From Algoriphagus sp. (GTDB taxonomy: Bacteria > Bacteroidota > Bacteroidia > Cytophagales > Cyclobacteriaceae): a stretch of 64,000 bases of DNA. The DNA is taken from positions 434,001 through 498,000 of the forward strand of contig JAQSDM010000009.1 of the NCBI GenBank assembly GCA_029945945.1. The letters are read 5' to 3'. The translations under genes were made by a program, and so were the position numbers. This document shows, piece after piece, positions 38,525 to 47,697 of this stretch. Position 1 is the stretch's first letter; every line of letters starts with the position of its first letter. The notes below the pieces were generated by a model, which saw nothing but the letters and a program-made list of their open reading frames with translations, was not told the DNA's origin and made no database searches.

Positions 38525-41500
38525 ATGCACCTAAAACACCCGATTGCAAAACCCATATTCTTTTTGATTGCATGGCTGATTAGCGTAAGCTCGTTTGCTC
38601 AACTTAGCACCGTCGGTAAGGAGTTTTACGTCGGCTTTATGGAAAACAATCGTCAGCCCGGTAAACTTGATAAAGCTGTTATTATTGTCACCGCAAATGA
38701 AGATGTAAGCGGTATCATCCGAACACCGGCCGCGGACTTCCCTTTTCAGCTTAAAAAAGGAGAACAGTTTATCAAGGAATTTGACGGAACTGATCAGGAT
38801 TTAATTCACAGGACCTCTGAGGAGGTAACGAATAATAAAAGCGCCTACATTCAGGCCTCAGGCAAAATCAGTGTCCATGCGATCAATCAGCGGGAAACGA
38901 GTTCTGATGGAACGGTTGTTTTGCCGGTTAATGCCTTAGGCAAGGACTATTTTGTCACGGCACATTTTGATGTGTTGAATCCTTTGCTGGTTACCGGAAC
39001 TCCACAAAATTTTGAGAGTACACTTTTGGTGGTCGCAATTGAGGATGATACAAAAATTGAAATTGTCCCTTCAGCCAAAACCATTAAAAATGTTGCTGCA
39101 GGAACTCCGATTACAATCACTCTGAATGAAGGAGAAAGCTACCAAATCAAGGCGAATGGAGATTTGACAGGTTCCAGAGTTCGGGTATTGAACGGAGTTG
39201 ATGGAGATTGTAAGAATGTAGCCGTTTACGGTGGAAATAAAATGACAAGTGCCGGGGATTGCGGGGTTACCGGCGATCATCTTGTTCATCAATCCTATCC
39301 CGTTTCTACCTGGGGAAAATCATTTACCCATATTCCGCTTGCCGGTCGAACTTCCGGAGAAATTGTAAAGATATTGGCTTCCGAAGATGGAACTCAAGTT
39401 CGGGTGAATGGTCAGTTAGTTGGTACTTTGAATTCCGGGAAATTCCTGAAACTCGAATTCGGAAAGGATGAGATTGTATCTATCGAGACATCCAAACCTG
39501 CATCAGTAGCTTCCATTGCGAAAAGTGCCCTTTGTAATGTTCAATCAGGGTTTTTCAGCACTTTCGGAGATCCATCCCTGATGGTCTATAGCCCCAATAA
39601 CCTCAGGCTTAAATCACTTTATTTCTCTTCCGTCAAAATACCGGGAATTGTAGAGCATTTTGCAAATGTCCTGGTACCGAAAGGAAGTGCGAATCAGACA
39701 ATTCTGAATGGGAAAAACGTTGGGGATAAATTCAAACCTGTTCCGGGCAATGATCAATTTGAATATGCCCAATTGGTTGTAAAAAACGGTGTTAACTCTC
39801 TTTCCAATCCGGAAGGTTTTATTGCTTATGCTTATGGGTCCGGGTCCGTATTTTCATATGGTTATGCGGCAGGGGCAAGTTTCGGGAATCAAATTTTTGA
39901 AACAGAAACCACTTACGATTTTGAAGTGGAGGGCGAAAAAATTGCTTGTCTTGATCAGGAGGGCCTTTGGAAAATCATTCCTGAAAATACTGACTACACG
40001 GATTTCAGTTGGAATTTCGGAGACGGATCCAGTGCAGTAGATGGACAGGAAGTTTCTCACACATTTACAAAGGAAGGCACTTTTAAAGTTACTGTATCAG
40101 CTTCAGCGGGATCTGGAAGATGTTTGAAAGAAGAGGAGTTTGTTTTTGAAGTTGAAGTAAAGAAAATCGTTGCTGAACTCGTTGGTGCTGAAACAGTTTG
40201 TCCAGGATCCGGTGAGGTAATATACGCTTTAGAGAATACTTCAAATTTCCTTCGTGCGGAATGGGAAGTAATCGGTGGGGTACTTAAAAGTCAAACTGAT
40301 TTGACAGCCACAATCGAATGGGATTTTTCAGCCTCAATTGCCAGCATAAAAGCGATTCCCTATTCTGAAAATGGATGCCAGGGCGAATCTTTGGAATTGT
40401 CTGTTCAATTCACCACTTCGGATTTGCTCGAATTACCGGTAGGTCAATCAGGAATTTGCGGAGTTCAAACCGAAGCTCTTACTTACAAAGTACCCGCTCC
40501 TTCAGCAGAAGGAACTTATGTTTGGTTTGTCACCGGTGGTGAAATTAATTCAGGTCAAAACACCGAATCAGTTGCAATCCTTTGGGATTTTGACTCTCCA
40601 AACCGCACAGTTTATTACCAGGAATCCGGGATTGCGGATTCTTGCCCTAGCAACTCAGAATTATTAACCATTGAAACCAGTCCGGAATTGCAATTGGAAA
40701 CAGAGCAAACTGCTCCTTCCTGCGCAGGTGAAGCTGACGGTTCGATAAGTATCAGCCCTGTTGGTGGTTCCGGAAATTTTGAATATTCCTGGTCGCATGA
40801 TCAGAGCCTTAAGGTTAACAAAGCTGAGAATCTTAAAGCCGGAACGTATGAAGTCACCGTTAAAGATTTGTCCGGTTGTACCTCCATTAAAATTATTGAA
40901 ATAGAAGAACCTGAATCTTTAAGGATTAATGGGCAAATAGCGATTACCCCGGTTTCCTGCTCCGGAGGAAATGATGGGGGATTTGAAGTTGCGGTATTGG
41001 GTGGCACAGCTCCCTACACAATAGAAGGAATAGAATCAGCTTGGGATGGAACCTCTCTCAGCGTAAAGGGATTGGCTGAAGGTAAGTTTTCACTGTTTAT
41101 TTTGGACGCTAAAGGTTGCTCAATTCCGGTAGAGGGAGTGATAAATGGTGCGGAGCCACTTGCCGTGAATTTCATTCAGGAAAGTCCAGGATGTCCGGGA
41201 GGAAATAATGGTGAACTTTCGGTGGTAGTTTCAGGAGGATTACCTCCATATAATTACTCATGGGGAAATGGTGGAATAATGGTCGCTGCAGCTGGCTCAA
41301 AAAGCACTTTATCGAATAGCGCTACAATTAGTTCAATGCCTTCCGGAGAATATGCCGTAACAATTACAGACCGTACAGGTTGCATAGTTATAGCTTATGG
41401 GATAATTGCGGAAACCGAGCCTCAGGTTAGAATGCCAACCGGATTTGATCCAAGAGAAGGTTTCTTTGAACCTATATCCAACTGTTCAGTTTCTTTTAAA

Positions 41501-41680
41501 ATGAATGTTTTTGACAGATGGGGACAGTCGATCTATATCGGAACAGCAGGATGGGATGGTTCAGCGCGTGGAACCGAAGTTCCACCGGGAGCTTATTTTT
41601 ATATTGTGGAATACAGTTTTCAGATGGAACAAAAAATAGAAGTTCAAGAAATACAAGGGTTTGTCACACTGATAAGGTAA
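38525..41680 (+). CDS. Large secreted T9SS type-B protein, paralog 2 of 3
   Basis: 1051 residues with the same architecture as its neighbours: signal peptide (about 1-25, SVSSFAQLST), IgGFc-binding-like head (about 26-455; DGTVVLPVNALGKDYFVTAHFDV), PKD (about 460-545, FSWNFGDGSS), two PKD-like domains (548-720), SprB repeats (about 721-960, with an extra Ala/Ser/Thr-rich loop in the third: GGIMVAAAGSKSTLSNSA) and type B C-terminal domain (968-1051). It lies 33 nt after paralog 1. By eye it matches paralog 3 better than paralog 1. Predicted cell-surface adhesin or matrix protein. Confidence 0.88.
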   Translation: MHLKHPIAKPIFFLIAWLISVSSFAQLSTVGKEFYVGFMENNRQPGKLDKAVIIVTANEDVSGIIRTPAADFPFQLKKGEQFIKEFDGTDQDLIHRTSEEVTNNKSAYIQASGKISVHAINQRETSSDGTVVLPVNALGKDYFVTAHFDVLNPLLVTGTPQNFESTLLVVAIEDDTKIEIVPSAKTIKNVAAGTPITITLNEGESYQIKANGDLTGSRVRVLNGVDGDCKNVAVYGGNKMTSAGDCGVTGDHLVHQSYPVSTWGKSFTHIPLAGRTSGEIVKILASEDGTQVRVNGQLVGTLNSGKFLKLEFGKDEIVSIETSKPASVASIAKSALCNVQSGFFSTFGDPSLMVYSPNNLRLKSLYFSSVKIPGIVEHFANVLVPKGSANQTILNGKNVGDKFKPVPGNDQFEYAQLVVKNGVNSLSNPEGFIAYAYGSGSVFSYGYAAGASFGNQIFETETTYDFEVEGEKIACLDQEGLWKIIPENTDYTDFSWNFGDGSSAVDGQEVSHTFTKEGTFKVTVSASAGSGRCLKEEEFVFEVEVKKIVAELVGAETVCPGSGEVIYALENTSNFLRAEWEVIGGVLKSQTDLTATIEWDFSASIASIKAIPYSENGCQGESLELSVQFTTSDLLELPVGQSGICGVQTEALTYKVPAPSAEGTYVWFVTGGEINSGQNTESVAILWDFDSPNRTVYYQESGIADSCPSNSELLTIETSPELQLETEQTAPSCAGEADGSISISPVGGSGNFEYSWSHDQSLKVNKAENLKAGTYEVTVKDLSGCTSIKIIEIEEPESLRINGQIAITPVSCSGGNDGGFEVAVLGGTAPYTIEGIESAWDGTSLSVKGLAEGKFSLFILDAKGCSIPVEGVINGAEPLAVNFIQESPGCPGGNNGELSVVVSGGLPPYNYSWGNGGIMVAAAGSKSTLSNSATISSMPSGEYAVTITDRTGCIVIAYGIIAETEPQVRMPTGFDPREGFFEPISNCSVSFKMNVFDRWGQSIYIGTAGWDGSARGTEVPPGAYFYIVEYSFQMEQKIEVQEIQGFVTLIR

Positions 41681-41707
41681 ATTTCCGGGAGTTGAAGTAG
41701 GGGAGGA

Positions 41708-44700
41708 ATGATAAATCCAAAGGGACTGATTTTTAGATGTATTTTTTTACTGATCCCAATGTTGATCAGCATTAGTTCTTTTGCTCAACTCAGTACTTTG
41801 GGAAAGGAGTTTTATGTGGGCTTTATGGATAATAATTCCACTCCGAATTCGACACCTCCCAGAAGAGATAAGGCGATAATCATTATCACTGCGAATGAAA
41901 AATCCAGCGGGATCATTCGCACGCCAAAACAATCCATTCCTTTTTCACTGGAGGCTGGCCAGCAATTAATCAAAGAATTTGACGGAGATAATGAGGGGTT
42001 GATGGTGAGGAGTTCCGGCGAAAAAGAATTCAAGAGTCTTTATATAAGTTCCTCAGGAAATATTGCTGTGCATGCTATCAACGGCAGAGAGTACAGCACT
42101 GATGGTACGGTTGTTTTACCGGTCAATGCACTGAGCAAAGAATACATGGTGATGGCGCATCATGATGTTTTTGGACCAACCCAGCAACCAGGAGGTAATC
42201 GAAATTTTGAAAGTACACTATTGGTAGTGGCGATAGAAAATGACACCAAAATTGAAATAATTCCGACCGCCCGTACGGTAAACACTGTTCCTATCGGATA
42301 TCCTATCGTGGTTACTTTGGATGAGGGAGATAGTTACCAAATCAAAGCTGACGGTGATTTGACAGGTTCTACGGTTCGCGTTTTGAATGGCGAAACCGGA
42401 GAATGTAAAAATATTGCGGTATTCGGTGGAAATAAAATGACCAGTGCTGGAGATTGCGGAAGCACAGGAGATCATTTATTTCAGCAAGCTTATCCACTCA
42501 ATACCTGGGGAAAATCATATATCCATATTCCCTGGAGAGGTCGAACATCCGGAGAAATCGTCAAAGTTTTAGCTTCACAGAATGGAACTCAGGTTAGAGT
42601 TAATGGTCAACTCAAAGGGACGATTGACGCAGGTAAATTTTTGAAATTTGAGTTTGGGAAAAATGAAGTTGTAGCGATCGAAACTTCCAAGCCATCTTCA
42701 GTTGCAGTGATTACAAAAAGTGGTTTTTGCAATGAGTTTGGCGCAGCTGCTTTGGGTGATCCATCGATTATTTCTTACACTCCGAATAGTCAAAGAATGG
42801 AATCTTTGATTTTTTCCACCGGAAAACTAGCCGGTAGTTTTAACCAGGACATCGAACATTTCCTGAATGTGATTGTACCAAAAGGTGCGGAAAATAAAAC
42901 TGTTCTTAATGGTCAGAACATCGGGAATCAGTTTAAACCGGTTGCGGGAGTTGACTTTGTTTATGCTCAAGTCCAACTAAATAAGGGAGTGAATTCGCTT
43001 TCAAATCCGGAAGGATTTATAGGATATGCCTATGGTTCAGGTTCCATCGAGTCGTATGGTTTTGCGATTGGGGCTCAATTGGAAAAGATCCAATACGAGA
43101 TTGAAACCAAGTATGATTTTGAGGTAGAGGGAGAAAAAGTCGCTTGTTTGGATCAGGAAGGTCTTTGGAAAATTCTGCCGGACAATCCTCTTTTCACTGA
43201 TTTCACTTGGGATTTTGGAGATGAAACTCCTTTGGTAAATGGTCAGGAGGTTCCTCATACTTTTAAAAAGGAGGGGAAATTTAAAGTGAAGGTTCTCGCT
43301 TCCACGGGCAGCGGAAGATGTGATCAGGAAGAGGAGTTTACTTTTGATGTGGAAGTAAAAAAAGTCAGTGCTGACATAGCCGGACCGGAATCTGTTTGCC
43401 CTGAGATTGATGAATTCACATATGTCTTAGAAAATAAAGTTGGAGTTGAATCCACAAGATGGGAAGTGGTAGGAGGGACAGTCATTTCCGAAACTGATTC
43501 GACAATAACCATTAAATGGGGAGCCCCAAATCCATCTGCTTTTGTTAAAGCTACACCTTTCAATGAATTTGGCTGTCCAGGAGAATTGATCGAGTTGAAA
43601 GTGGAAATCACAGAGAAGATCGAGCCCGGACTACCGGAAGGACCAAGCGGAATTTGCGGAGCTCAAGTCGGGAATCTGGTTTACAGTGTTCCTTTTCCTT
43701 CCAATGACAGGGCTTACGCCTGGACCATAACCGGCGGTCAGATTATTTCAGGCCAGAATTCAGACAGAATTGAAGTTCAATGGAATCTGAATGCTGCAGT
43801 TAAGTCTTTGTTTTTTGAAGAAAGCAGCAAGGTAAACGGAGCTTGTAAAGGAGTTTCTGAAGTACTGAAACTGGAGATTTACCCTGAATTCAAAGCCAAT
43901 CAGCCCGAAATACAAAATCCCGCTTGCCCGGGAGTTTCGGATGGATTTATCAAATTGGCTCCAAGCGGAGGATCCGGAACTTATCTCTATTCCTGGTCCC
44001 ATGATCCAAGCCTGAAAAATAATCTGGCAGAGAATCTGGAAGCAGGAATCTATGAAGTAACCATTTCTGATGCTTCAGGATGTGATTTTGAATTGCTCAA
44101 AATTGAAATAAAAGAACCTAAAGCGCTTGAGGTTTCCGGACAGATTCTGGTAAATCCTGTTTCCTGCGCTGAATCTGAGGATGGTTCTGTGAGTTTTGGA
44201 ATTGCAGGTGGAACTCCTCCATTTACGGTTGTGGGTCAGAATTCAGTCTGGGATGGCACTAAGTTGACCGTTTCCGATTTACCTATTGGAGAATTCTCCC
44301 TGACTGTCATTGACTCAAGAGGTTGCATTCTGCCGGTGGAGGCTGAAATGACGGGTCCGGATCCGATGACGTTAACATTTCTGGAAGCAAGTCCCGGCTG
44401 CCCGGGTGGACTTGACGGCGAATTGCAGGCGATTCCTTTAGGAGGCACTGCCCCATATTTTTATTTATGGGAAAATGGATCAACGAGTAAAAACCTTGAC
44501 AAACTTTCCTCTGGTGATTTCACCCTTACTGTTACGGATTCAAACGGTTGTACAGTCACAGGGACAGGAACTGTTTCTCAAGCTGTACCTCAGGTGAGGA
44601 TGCCAAGCGGATTTGATCCGGAAAAAGGACCTTTGGAACCGATTTCAAATTGCACGATTACCTATGAATTGATGGTTTGGGATCGTTGGGGCCAATTATT

Positions 44701-44848
44701 ATACTCCGGAACGGAAGGCTGGCCCGGAACTTATAAAGGTGATTTTGTGCCACCGGGGGTATATTCCTATTATTTGAAGTTCGAATATTCCGAAGGAAAT
44801 CAGAAAAATTTCACTGATCAGAAAGGTACAGTTACCTTGATTCGTTGA
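41708..44848 (+). CDS. Large secreted T9SS type-B protein, paralog 3 of 3
   Basis: 1046 residues: signal peptide (to about residue 27, ISSFAQLST), IgGFc-binding-like head (28-460) with a short insertion SNSTPPRRDK near the start, PKD (about 464-550, FTWDFGDETP), two PKD-like domains (550-727), three SprB repeats (728-955; GGSGTYLYSWSHDPSLKNN, GGTPPFTV, GGTAPYFYLWENG) and type B C-terminal domain (963-1046, WDRWGQLLYSGTEGWPGTYKG). It lies 27 nt after paralog 2, so the three form one transcriptional unit. No terminator is obvious after it; galE follows after 164 nt with its own promoter and leader element. Confidence 0.88.
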   Translation: MINPKGLIFRCIFLLIPMLISISSFAQLSTLGKEFYVGFMDNNSTPNSTPPRRDKAIIIITANEKSSGIIRTPKQSIPFSLEAGQQLIKEFDGDNEGLMVRSSGEKEFKSLYISSSGNIAVHAINGREYSTDGTVVLPVNALSKEYMVMAHHDVFGPTQQPGGNRNFESTLLVVAIENDTKIEIIPTARTVNTVPIGYPIVVTLDEGDSYQIKADGDLTGSTVRVLNGETGECKNIAVFGGNKMTSAGDCGSTGDHLFQQAYPLNTWGKSYIHIPWRGRTSGEIVKVLASQNGTQVRVNGQLKGTIDAGKFLKFEFGKNEVVAIETSKPSSVAVITKSGFCNEFGAAALGDPSIISYTPNSQRMESLIFSTGKLAGSFNQDIEHFLNVIVPKGAENKTVLNGQNIGNQFKPVAGVDFVYAQVQLNKGVNSLSNPEGFIGYAYGSGSIESYGFAIGAQLEKIQYEIETKYDFEVEGEKVACLDQEGLWKILPDNPLFTDFTWDFGDETPLVNGQEVPHTFKKEGKFKVKVLASTGSGRCDQEEEFTFDVEVKKVSADIAGPESVCPEIDEFTYVLENKVGVESTRWEVVGGTVISETDSTITIKWGAPNPSAFVKATPFNEFGCPGELIELKVEITEKIEPGLPEGPSGICGAQVGNLVYSVPFPSNDRAYAWTITGGQIISGQNSDRIEVQWNLNAAVKSLFFEESSKVNGACKGVSEVLKLEIYPEFKANQPEIQNPACPGVSDGFIKLAPSGGSGTYLYSWSHDPSLKNNLAENLEAGIYEVTISDASGCDFELLKIEIKEPKALEVSGQILVNPVSCAESEDGSVSFGIAGGTPPFTVVGQNSVWDGTKLTVSDLPIGEFSLTVIDSRGCILPVEAEMTGPDPMTLTFLEASPGCPGGLDGELQAIPLGGTAPYFYLWENGSTSKNLDKLSSGDFTLTVTDSNGCTVTGTGTVSQAVPQVRMPSGFDPEKGPLEPISNCTITYELMVWDRWGQLLYSGTEGWPGTYKGDFVPPGVYSYYLKFEYSEGNQKNFTDQKGTVTLIR

Positions 44849-44882
44849 TTGTTCATCGTAAAAATCCTTCAATGTCCTGAGT

Positions 44883-44912
44883 TTTGGATAGTTTTACCGA
44901 CGAATAATTTTT
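44883..44912 (+). promoter_or_regulatory. Candidate promoter of leader element A and galE
   Basis: TTTG (44883-44886), 18 nt, then TAATTTTT (44905-44912), one mismatch to TAnnTTTG. The predicted start of transcription falls just before element A. Confidence 0.45.
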
Positions 44913-44921
44913 AACCTACTT

Positions 44922-45012
44922 ATGAAATCGAGCATGACGCAAGCGTCACACGGAGGTATGATTATCAACCATGCGAGATTCCATCTGACCTTTAAAAAAC
45001 AATTATAAACAG
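44922..45012 (+). repeat. Leader element copy A (91 nt), with 28-codon ORF, directly before galE
   Basis: One of three near-identical copies. Arms ATGAAATCGAGCATG (44922-44936) and CATGCGAGATTCCAT (44970-44984) pair with 12 Watson-Crick pairs, a tandem GA/GA mismatch and one A.C. An inner hairpin TGACG-CAAG-CGTCA lies at 44935-44948. The ORF 44922-45008 reads MKSSMTQASH...MIINHARFH...KKQL and stops 4 nt before the galE ATG. The segment ATGATTATCAAC plus the 3' arm is identical in all copies. It may be a cis-regulatory RNA, a coupled leader peptide or a REP-like repeat. Confidence 0.75.
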
Positions 45013-46026
45013 ATGAAAAAGATTTTAATCACCGGAGGCGCCGGATATATCGGATCCCACACGGCAGTTGAATTAGTAAACTCGGGCTTTGAACCCATCA
45101 TCATCGATGATTTATCAAATTCCAATGCGGATGTCATTGATAGATTGGAAGAAATAACCGGTAAAAGACTGGCTTTTTATCTGGGAGATTGCAGTGACAG
45201 AGGATTGCTTGATAAGATTGCAGCAGAACATGAGTTAAGCGGGGTGATTCATTTCGCAGCATTCAAAGCTGTGGGTGAAAGCACCAAACTTCCCTTGAAG
45301 TACTACCATAATAATGTGGGCTCTTTGCTTGTTTTGCTGGATTTTATGAAGGACAAAGGAATTAAGGACCTGGTTTTTTCTTCTTCGTGTACGGTTTACG
45401 GACAGGCGGACGAACTGCCAGTGACGGAGGAAACACCTCGAAAAGACGCTGAAAGTCCATACGGAAATACAAAGAAAATTTGTGAGGATATTCTGAAAGA
45501 TTTTGTGGCAAGCAAGCCGGGAATCCGTGTGATTTCACTTCGCTATTTCAATCCGATTGGTGCCCATCCATCGGCTAAAATAGGAGAACTACCTTCTGGA
45601 ATCCCTAGTAATCTGGTTCCCTTTGTCACTCAGGTTGCAGCCGGTATCCGTGAAAGAGTTACAATTTTCGGGGATGATTACGATACGGTTGACGGAACTT
45701 GCGTCCGCGATTACATCCATGTGGTTGACCTGGCAGATGCTCATGTGAAAGCCTTAGCATTTCTGGAAAAGCAACCTGTTGATTCCTATGAAGTGTTTAA
45801 TGTAGGAACGGGTAATGGAAATACAGTTTTGGAAGTGATCCAGACTTTTGAAAAAGTGAATGGCTTAAAGCTGAATTATCAAATCGGGCCAAGAAGGCCG
45901 GGTGATGTGGTTAAAATTTGGGCAGATACTCAGAAGATTAATAAAGTCCTGGGATGGTATCCAAAGTTCACATTGGAAGATTCTTTGCGGGATAGCTGGA
46001 ATTGGGAGAAAAGCCTCAGGAAGTAA
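45013..46026 (+). CDS. galE: UDP-glucose 4-epimerase
   Basis: 337 residues, extended short-chain dehydrogenase. NAD site GGAGYIGSH (8-16), catalytic Ser in FSSSCTVYG, Tyr150 and Lys154 in SPYGNTKK, and the galE-typical RYFNPIGAHPSAKIGE and DGTCVRDYIHVVDLA segments. It interconverts UDP-glucose and UDP-galactose in the cytoplasm for exopolysaccharide and glycan precursors. The start directly follows leader element A (TAA-ACAG-ATG). A terminator follows at 46051. Confidence 0.97.
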   Translation: MKKILITGGAGYIGSHTAVELVNSGFEPIIIDDLSNSNADVIDRLEEITGKRLAFYLGDCSDRGLLDKIAAEHELSGVIHFAAFKAVGESTKLPLKYYHNNVGSLLVLLDFMKDKGIKDLVFSSSCTVYGQADELPVTEETPRKDAESPYGNTKKICEDILKDFVASKPGIRVISLRYFNPIGAHPSAKIGELPSGIPSNLVPFVTQVAAGIRERVTIFGDDYDTVDGTCVRDYIHVVDLADAHVKALAFLEKQPVDSYEVFNVGTGNGNTVLEVIQTFEKVNGLKLNYQIGPRRPGDVVKIWADTQKINKVLGWYPKFTLEDSLRDSWNWEKSLRK

Positions 46027-46050
46027 GAAGTTTGAAGGCTGGAAGATTGA

Positions 46051-46085
46051 AACCCACTGACCATATTCTGATCAGTGGGTTTTTT
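46051..46085 (+). terminator. galE terminator
   Basis: AACCCACTGA (46051-46060) and TCAGTGGGTT (46072-46081) followed by T5; 25 nt after the galE stop. The stretch 46086-46229 beyond it holds nothing recognisable. Confidence 0.9.
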
Positions 46086-46229
46086 ATGAAATTCTCAGAA
46101 TCCAACATTAATTAATCACAGAGGCCACAGAAGAAAAAGGAGGTCTCAAATAATTTTTTTTGACTTTATCACCAAAGCTCAAAGATTGAAGCTCAGTACC
46201 AGCTCAAAAAACTCACAAGTATGAAAACA

Positions 46230-46258
46230 AAAAAAGCCTTGATTTCTCAAGGCTTTTG
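46230..46258 (-). terminator. tRNA-Asp terminator
   Basis: AAAAGCCTTGA (46232-46242) and TCAAGGCTTTT (46247-46257), 4-nt loop, directly 3' of the tRNA on the minus strand. Confidence 0.85.
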
Positions 46259-46261
46259 ATG

Positions 46262-46335
46262 CGGAATGGACGGGACTCGAACCCGCGACCTCCTGCGTGA
46301 CAGGCAGGCATTCTAACCAGCTGAACTACCACTCC
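46262..46335 (-). tRNA. tRNA-Asp (GTC)
   Basis: 74 nt including discriminator G. Acceptor GGAGTGG/CCATTCC (one G.T), D arm GTTC/GAAT, anticodon stem CCTGC/GCAGG with loop CTGTCAC (anticodon GTC), and T arm GCGGG-TTCGAGT-CCCGT. CCA is not encoded. Confidence 0.97.
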
Positions 46336-46520
46336 GTTTGTTTTTTTGTCCTTCTCGTTTGAAGTGATGCAAAGGTAGGTATTTGAATCTTTCACGCAAC
46401 ACCTCTATTAATTATTTTTTCATGGTAGGACCTATCTCTTTCTATTTCAGTTACATAATTTTCAACTTTCAAAATTGGTACAGGATTACACCAAAGGGTT
46501 TTTCTATCATGTATATTCCC

Positions 46521-46528
46521 TATCTTTG
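46521..46528 (+). promoter_or_regulatory. -7 box of accA
   Basis: TATCTTTG, a perfect TAnnTTTG, 21 nt before the accA ATG at 46550. A T-rich tract (46498-46505) is at -33 distance. Confidence 0.6.
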
Positions 46529-46549
46529 TTCCTTTCAAAAATCGCCAAA

Positions 46550-47497
46550 ATGGTATTAGAATTCGAAAAACCAATCGCTGATTTAGAGCAGAAACTTCAG
46601 GAAATGAAGGACTTGGCCAAGGGTCGAAATATCGATTTAAGCTCTGATATTGATTCGCTAGAAGAAAAAATCCTTGCCTTGAAAAAAGAAACTTTTCAAA
46701 ACCTTACTCGCTGGCAGCGAGTACAGTTGTCCCGACATGCTGATCGGCCCTACGCGCTTGATTACATCTACGAAATCACCAGCAATTTCATTGAGCTTCA
46801 CGGAGACAGAAATGTAAAGGATGACAAAGCCATGATTGGCGGTCTGGGTGATATCGATGGAAGATCCGTGATGTTTATCGGTCAGCAAAAAGGCAGAAAT
46901 ACGAAGCAGCGTCAAGAACGCAACTTCGGTATGGCAAACCCGGAAGGCTATAGAAAGGCCCTCAGACTCATGAAAATGGCCGAAAAATTCGGAAAGCCTA
47001 TCGTCACTCTAATTGATACTCCGGGTGCATTTCCCGGTTTGGAAGCAGAGGAAAGAGGTCAGGGCGAAGCTATAGCCCGTAATATCCGTGATATGTTCAT
47101 GTTGAAAGTTCCTGTGATTTGCATCATCATCGGTGAGGGTGCATCAGGTGGCGCTTTGGGCATAGCAATCGGAGACCGTGTTCTGATGTTGGAAAATACC
47201 TGGTACTCGGTAATTTCTCCGGAATCTTGTTCATCGATCCTGTGGAGATCATGGGATTACAAAGAGCAGGCTGCAGAGGCGTTGAAACTTACAGCGATGG
47301 ATATGAAAGGCAATGGCCTGATAGATGATATCATTCCCGAGCCACTTGGCGGAGCACATAAAGATATGAAGTGGATGGCGGCTACCATCAAAGCATCCAT
47401 TCAGCATGCGCTGAAAGAATTGGACAAGATGAAGCCTGAAAAACGAATTGAAAAGCGCATCGACAAGTTCTGCTCGATGGGAGTAGTTGTCGAATAA
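46550..47497 (+). CDS. accA: Acetyl-CoA carboxylase carboxyltransferase subunit alpha
   Basis: 315 residues from ATG 46550 ([19 protein letters not shown]); a frame-open 25-residue extension contains the promoter box and is rejected. Helical N-terminus, then the crotonase-like carboxyltransferase domain: [82 protein letters not shown] and [13 protein letters not shown]. It transfers the carboxyl group from carboxybiotin to acetyl-CoA, the first step of fatty-acid synthesis. accD is not in the window. Followed by a terminator. Confidence 0.98.
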   Translation: MVLEFEKPIADLEQKLQEMKDLAKGRNIDLSSDIDSLEEKILALKKETFQNLTRWQRVQLSRHADRPYALDYIYEITSNFIELHGDRNVKDDKAMIGGLGDIDGRSVMFIGQQKGRNTKQRQERNFGMANPEGYRKALRLMKMAEKFGKPIVTLIDTPGAFPGLEAEERGQGEAIARNIRDMFMLKVPVICIIIGEGASGGALGIAIGDRVLMLENTWYSVISPESCSSILWRSWDYKEQAAEALKLTAMDMKGNGLIDDIIPEPLGGAHKDMKWMAATIKASIQHALKELDKMKPEKRIEKRIDKFCSMGVVVE

Positions 47498-47547
47498 TCG
47501 TCATTGCTAGGGGACCTTTTCCCTTTGAAATTCAGGAAAGCACTTGT

Positions 47548-47593
47548 AAACCCCGAAGCAATCTCTCAATTGATAAGATCGCTTCGGGGTTTT
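47548..47593 (+). terminator. accA terminator
   Basis: AAACCCCGAAGCAATCT (47548-47564) and AGATCGCTTCGGGGTTT (47576-47592), 16 of 17 paired, 51 nt after the accA stop. Confidence 0.85.
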
Positions 47594-47647
47594 AAATAAA
47601 TAATGAAAATAGTCATTGCTTTGAGAAAAAAGGGAGGGGCCTTTTTT

Positions 47648-47681
47648 GAGATTGCTTCGCTCGTTCCTCGCTCGCAATTAC
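47648..47681. repeat. CGTCATTGCGAG-type dispersed repeat
   Basis: The minus strand reads GTAATTGCGAG, then CGAGGAACGAG and CGAAGCAATCTC, which closely follows the CGTCATTGCGAG...GAAGCAATCTC repeat dispersed in many bacterial genomes. It lies 17 nt before the MBL gene. Confidence 0.55.
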
Positions 47682-47697
47682 ACTTTAAAAAACCCAA

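Noticed and set aside
35369..44848. Reading the tandem proteins as host-IgG-binding virulence factors
   Set aside because: The IgGFc-binding-like domain is common in free-living Bacteroidetes; the name gives no evidence of IgG binding.
46213..46395. 60-residue ORF on the minus strand
   Set aside because: It reads through tRNA-Asp and its terminator.
47611..47640. Promoter for the MBL gene near GTCATTGCTTTGAG
   Set aside because: No TAnnTTTG box at proper spacing; the words resemble the dispersed repeat instead.
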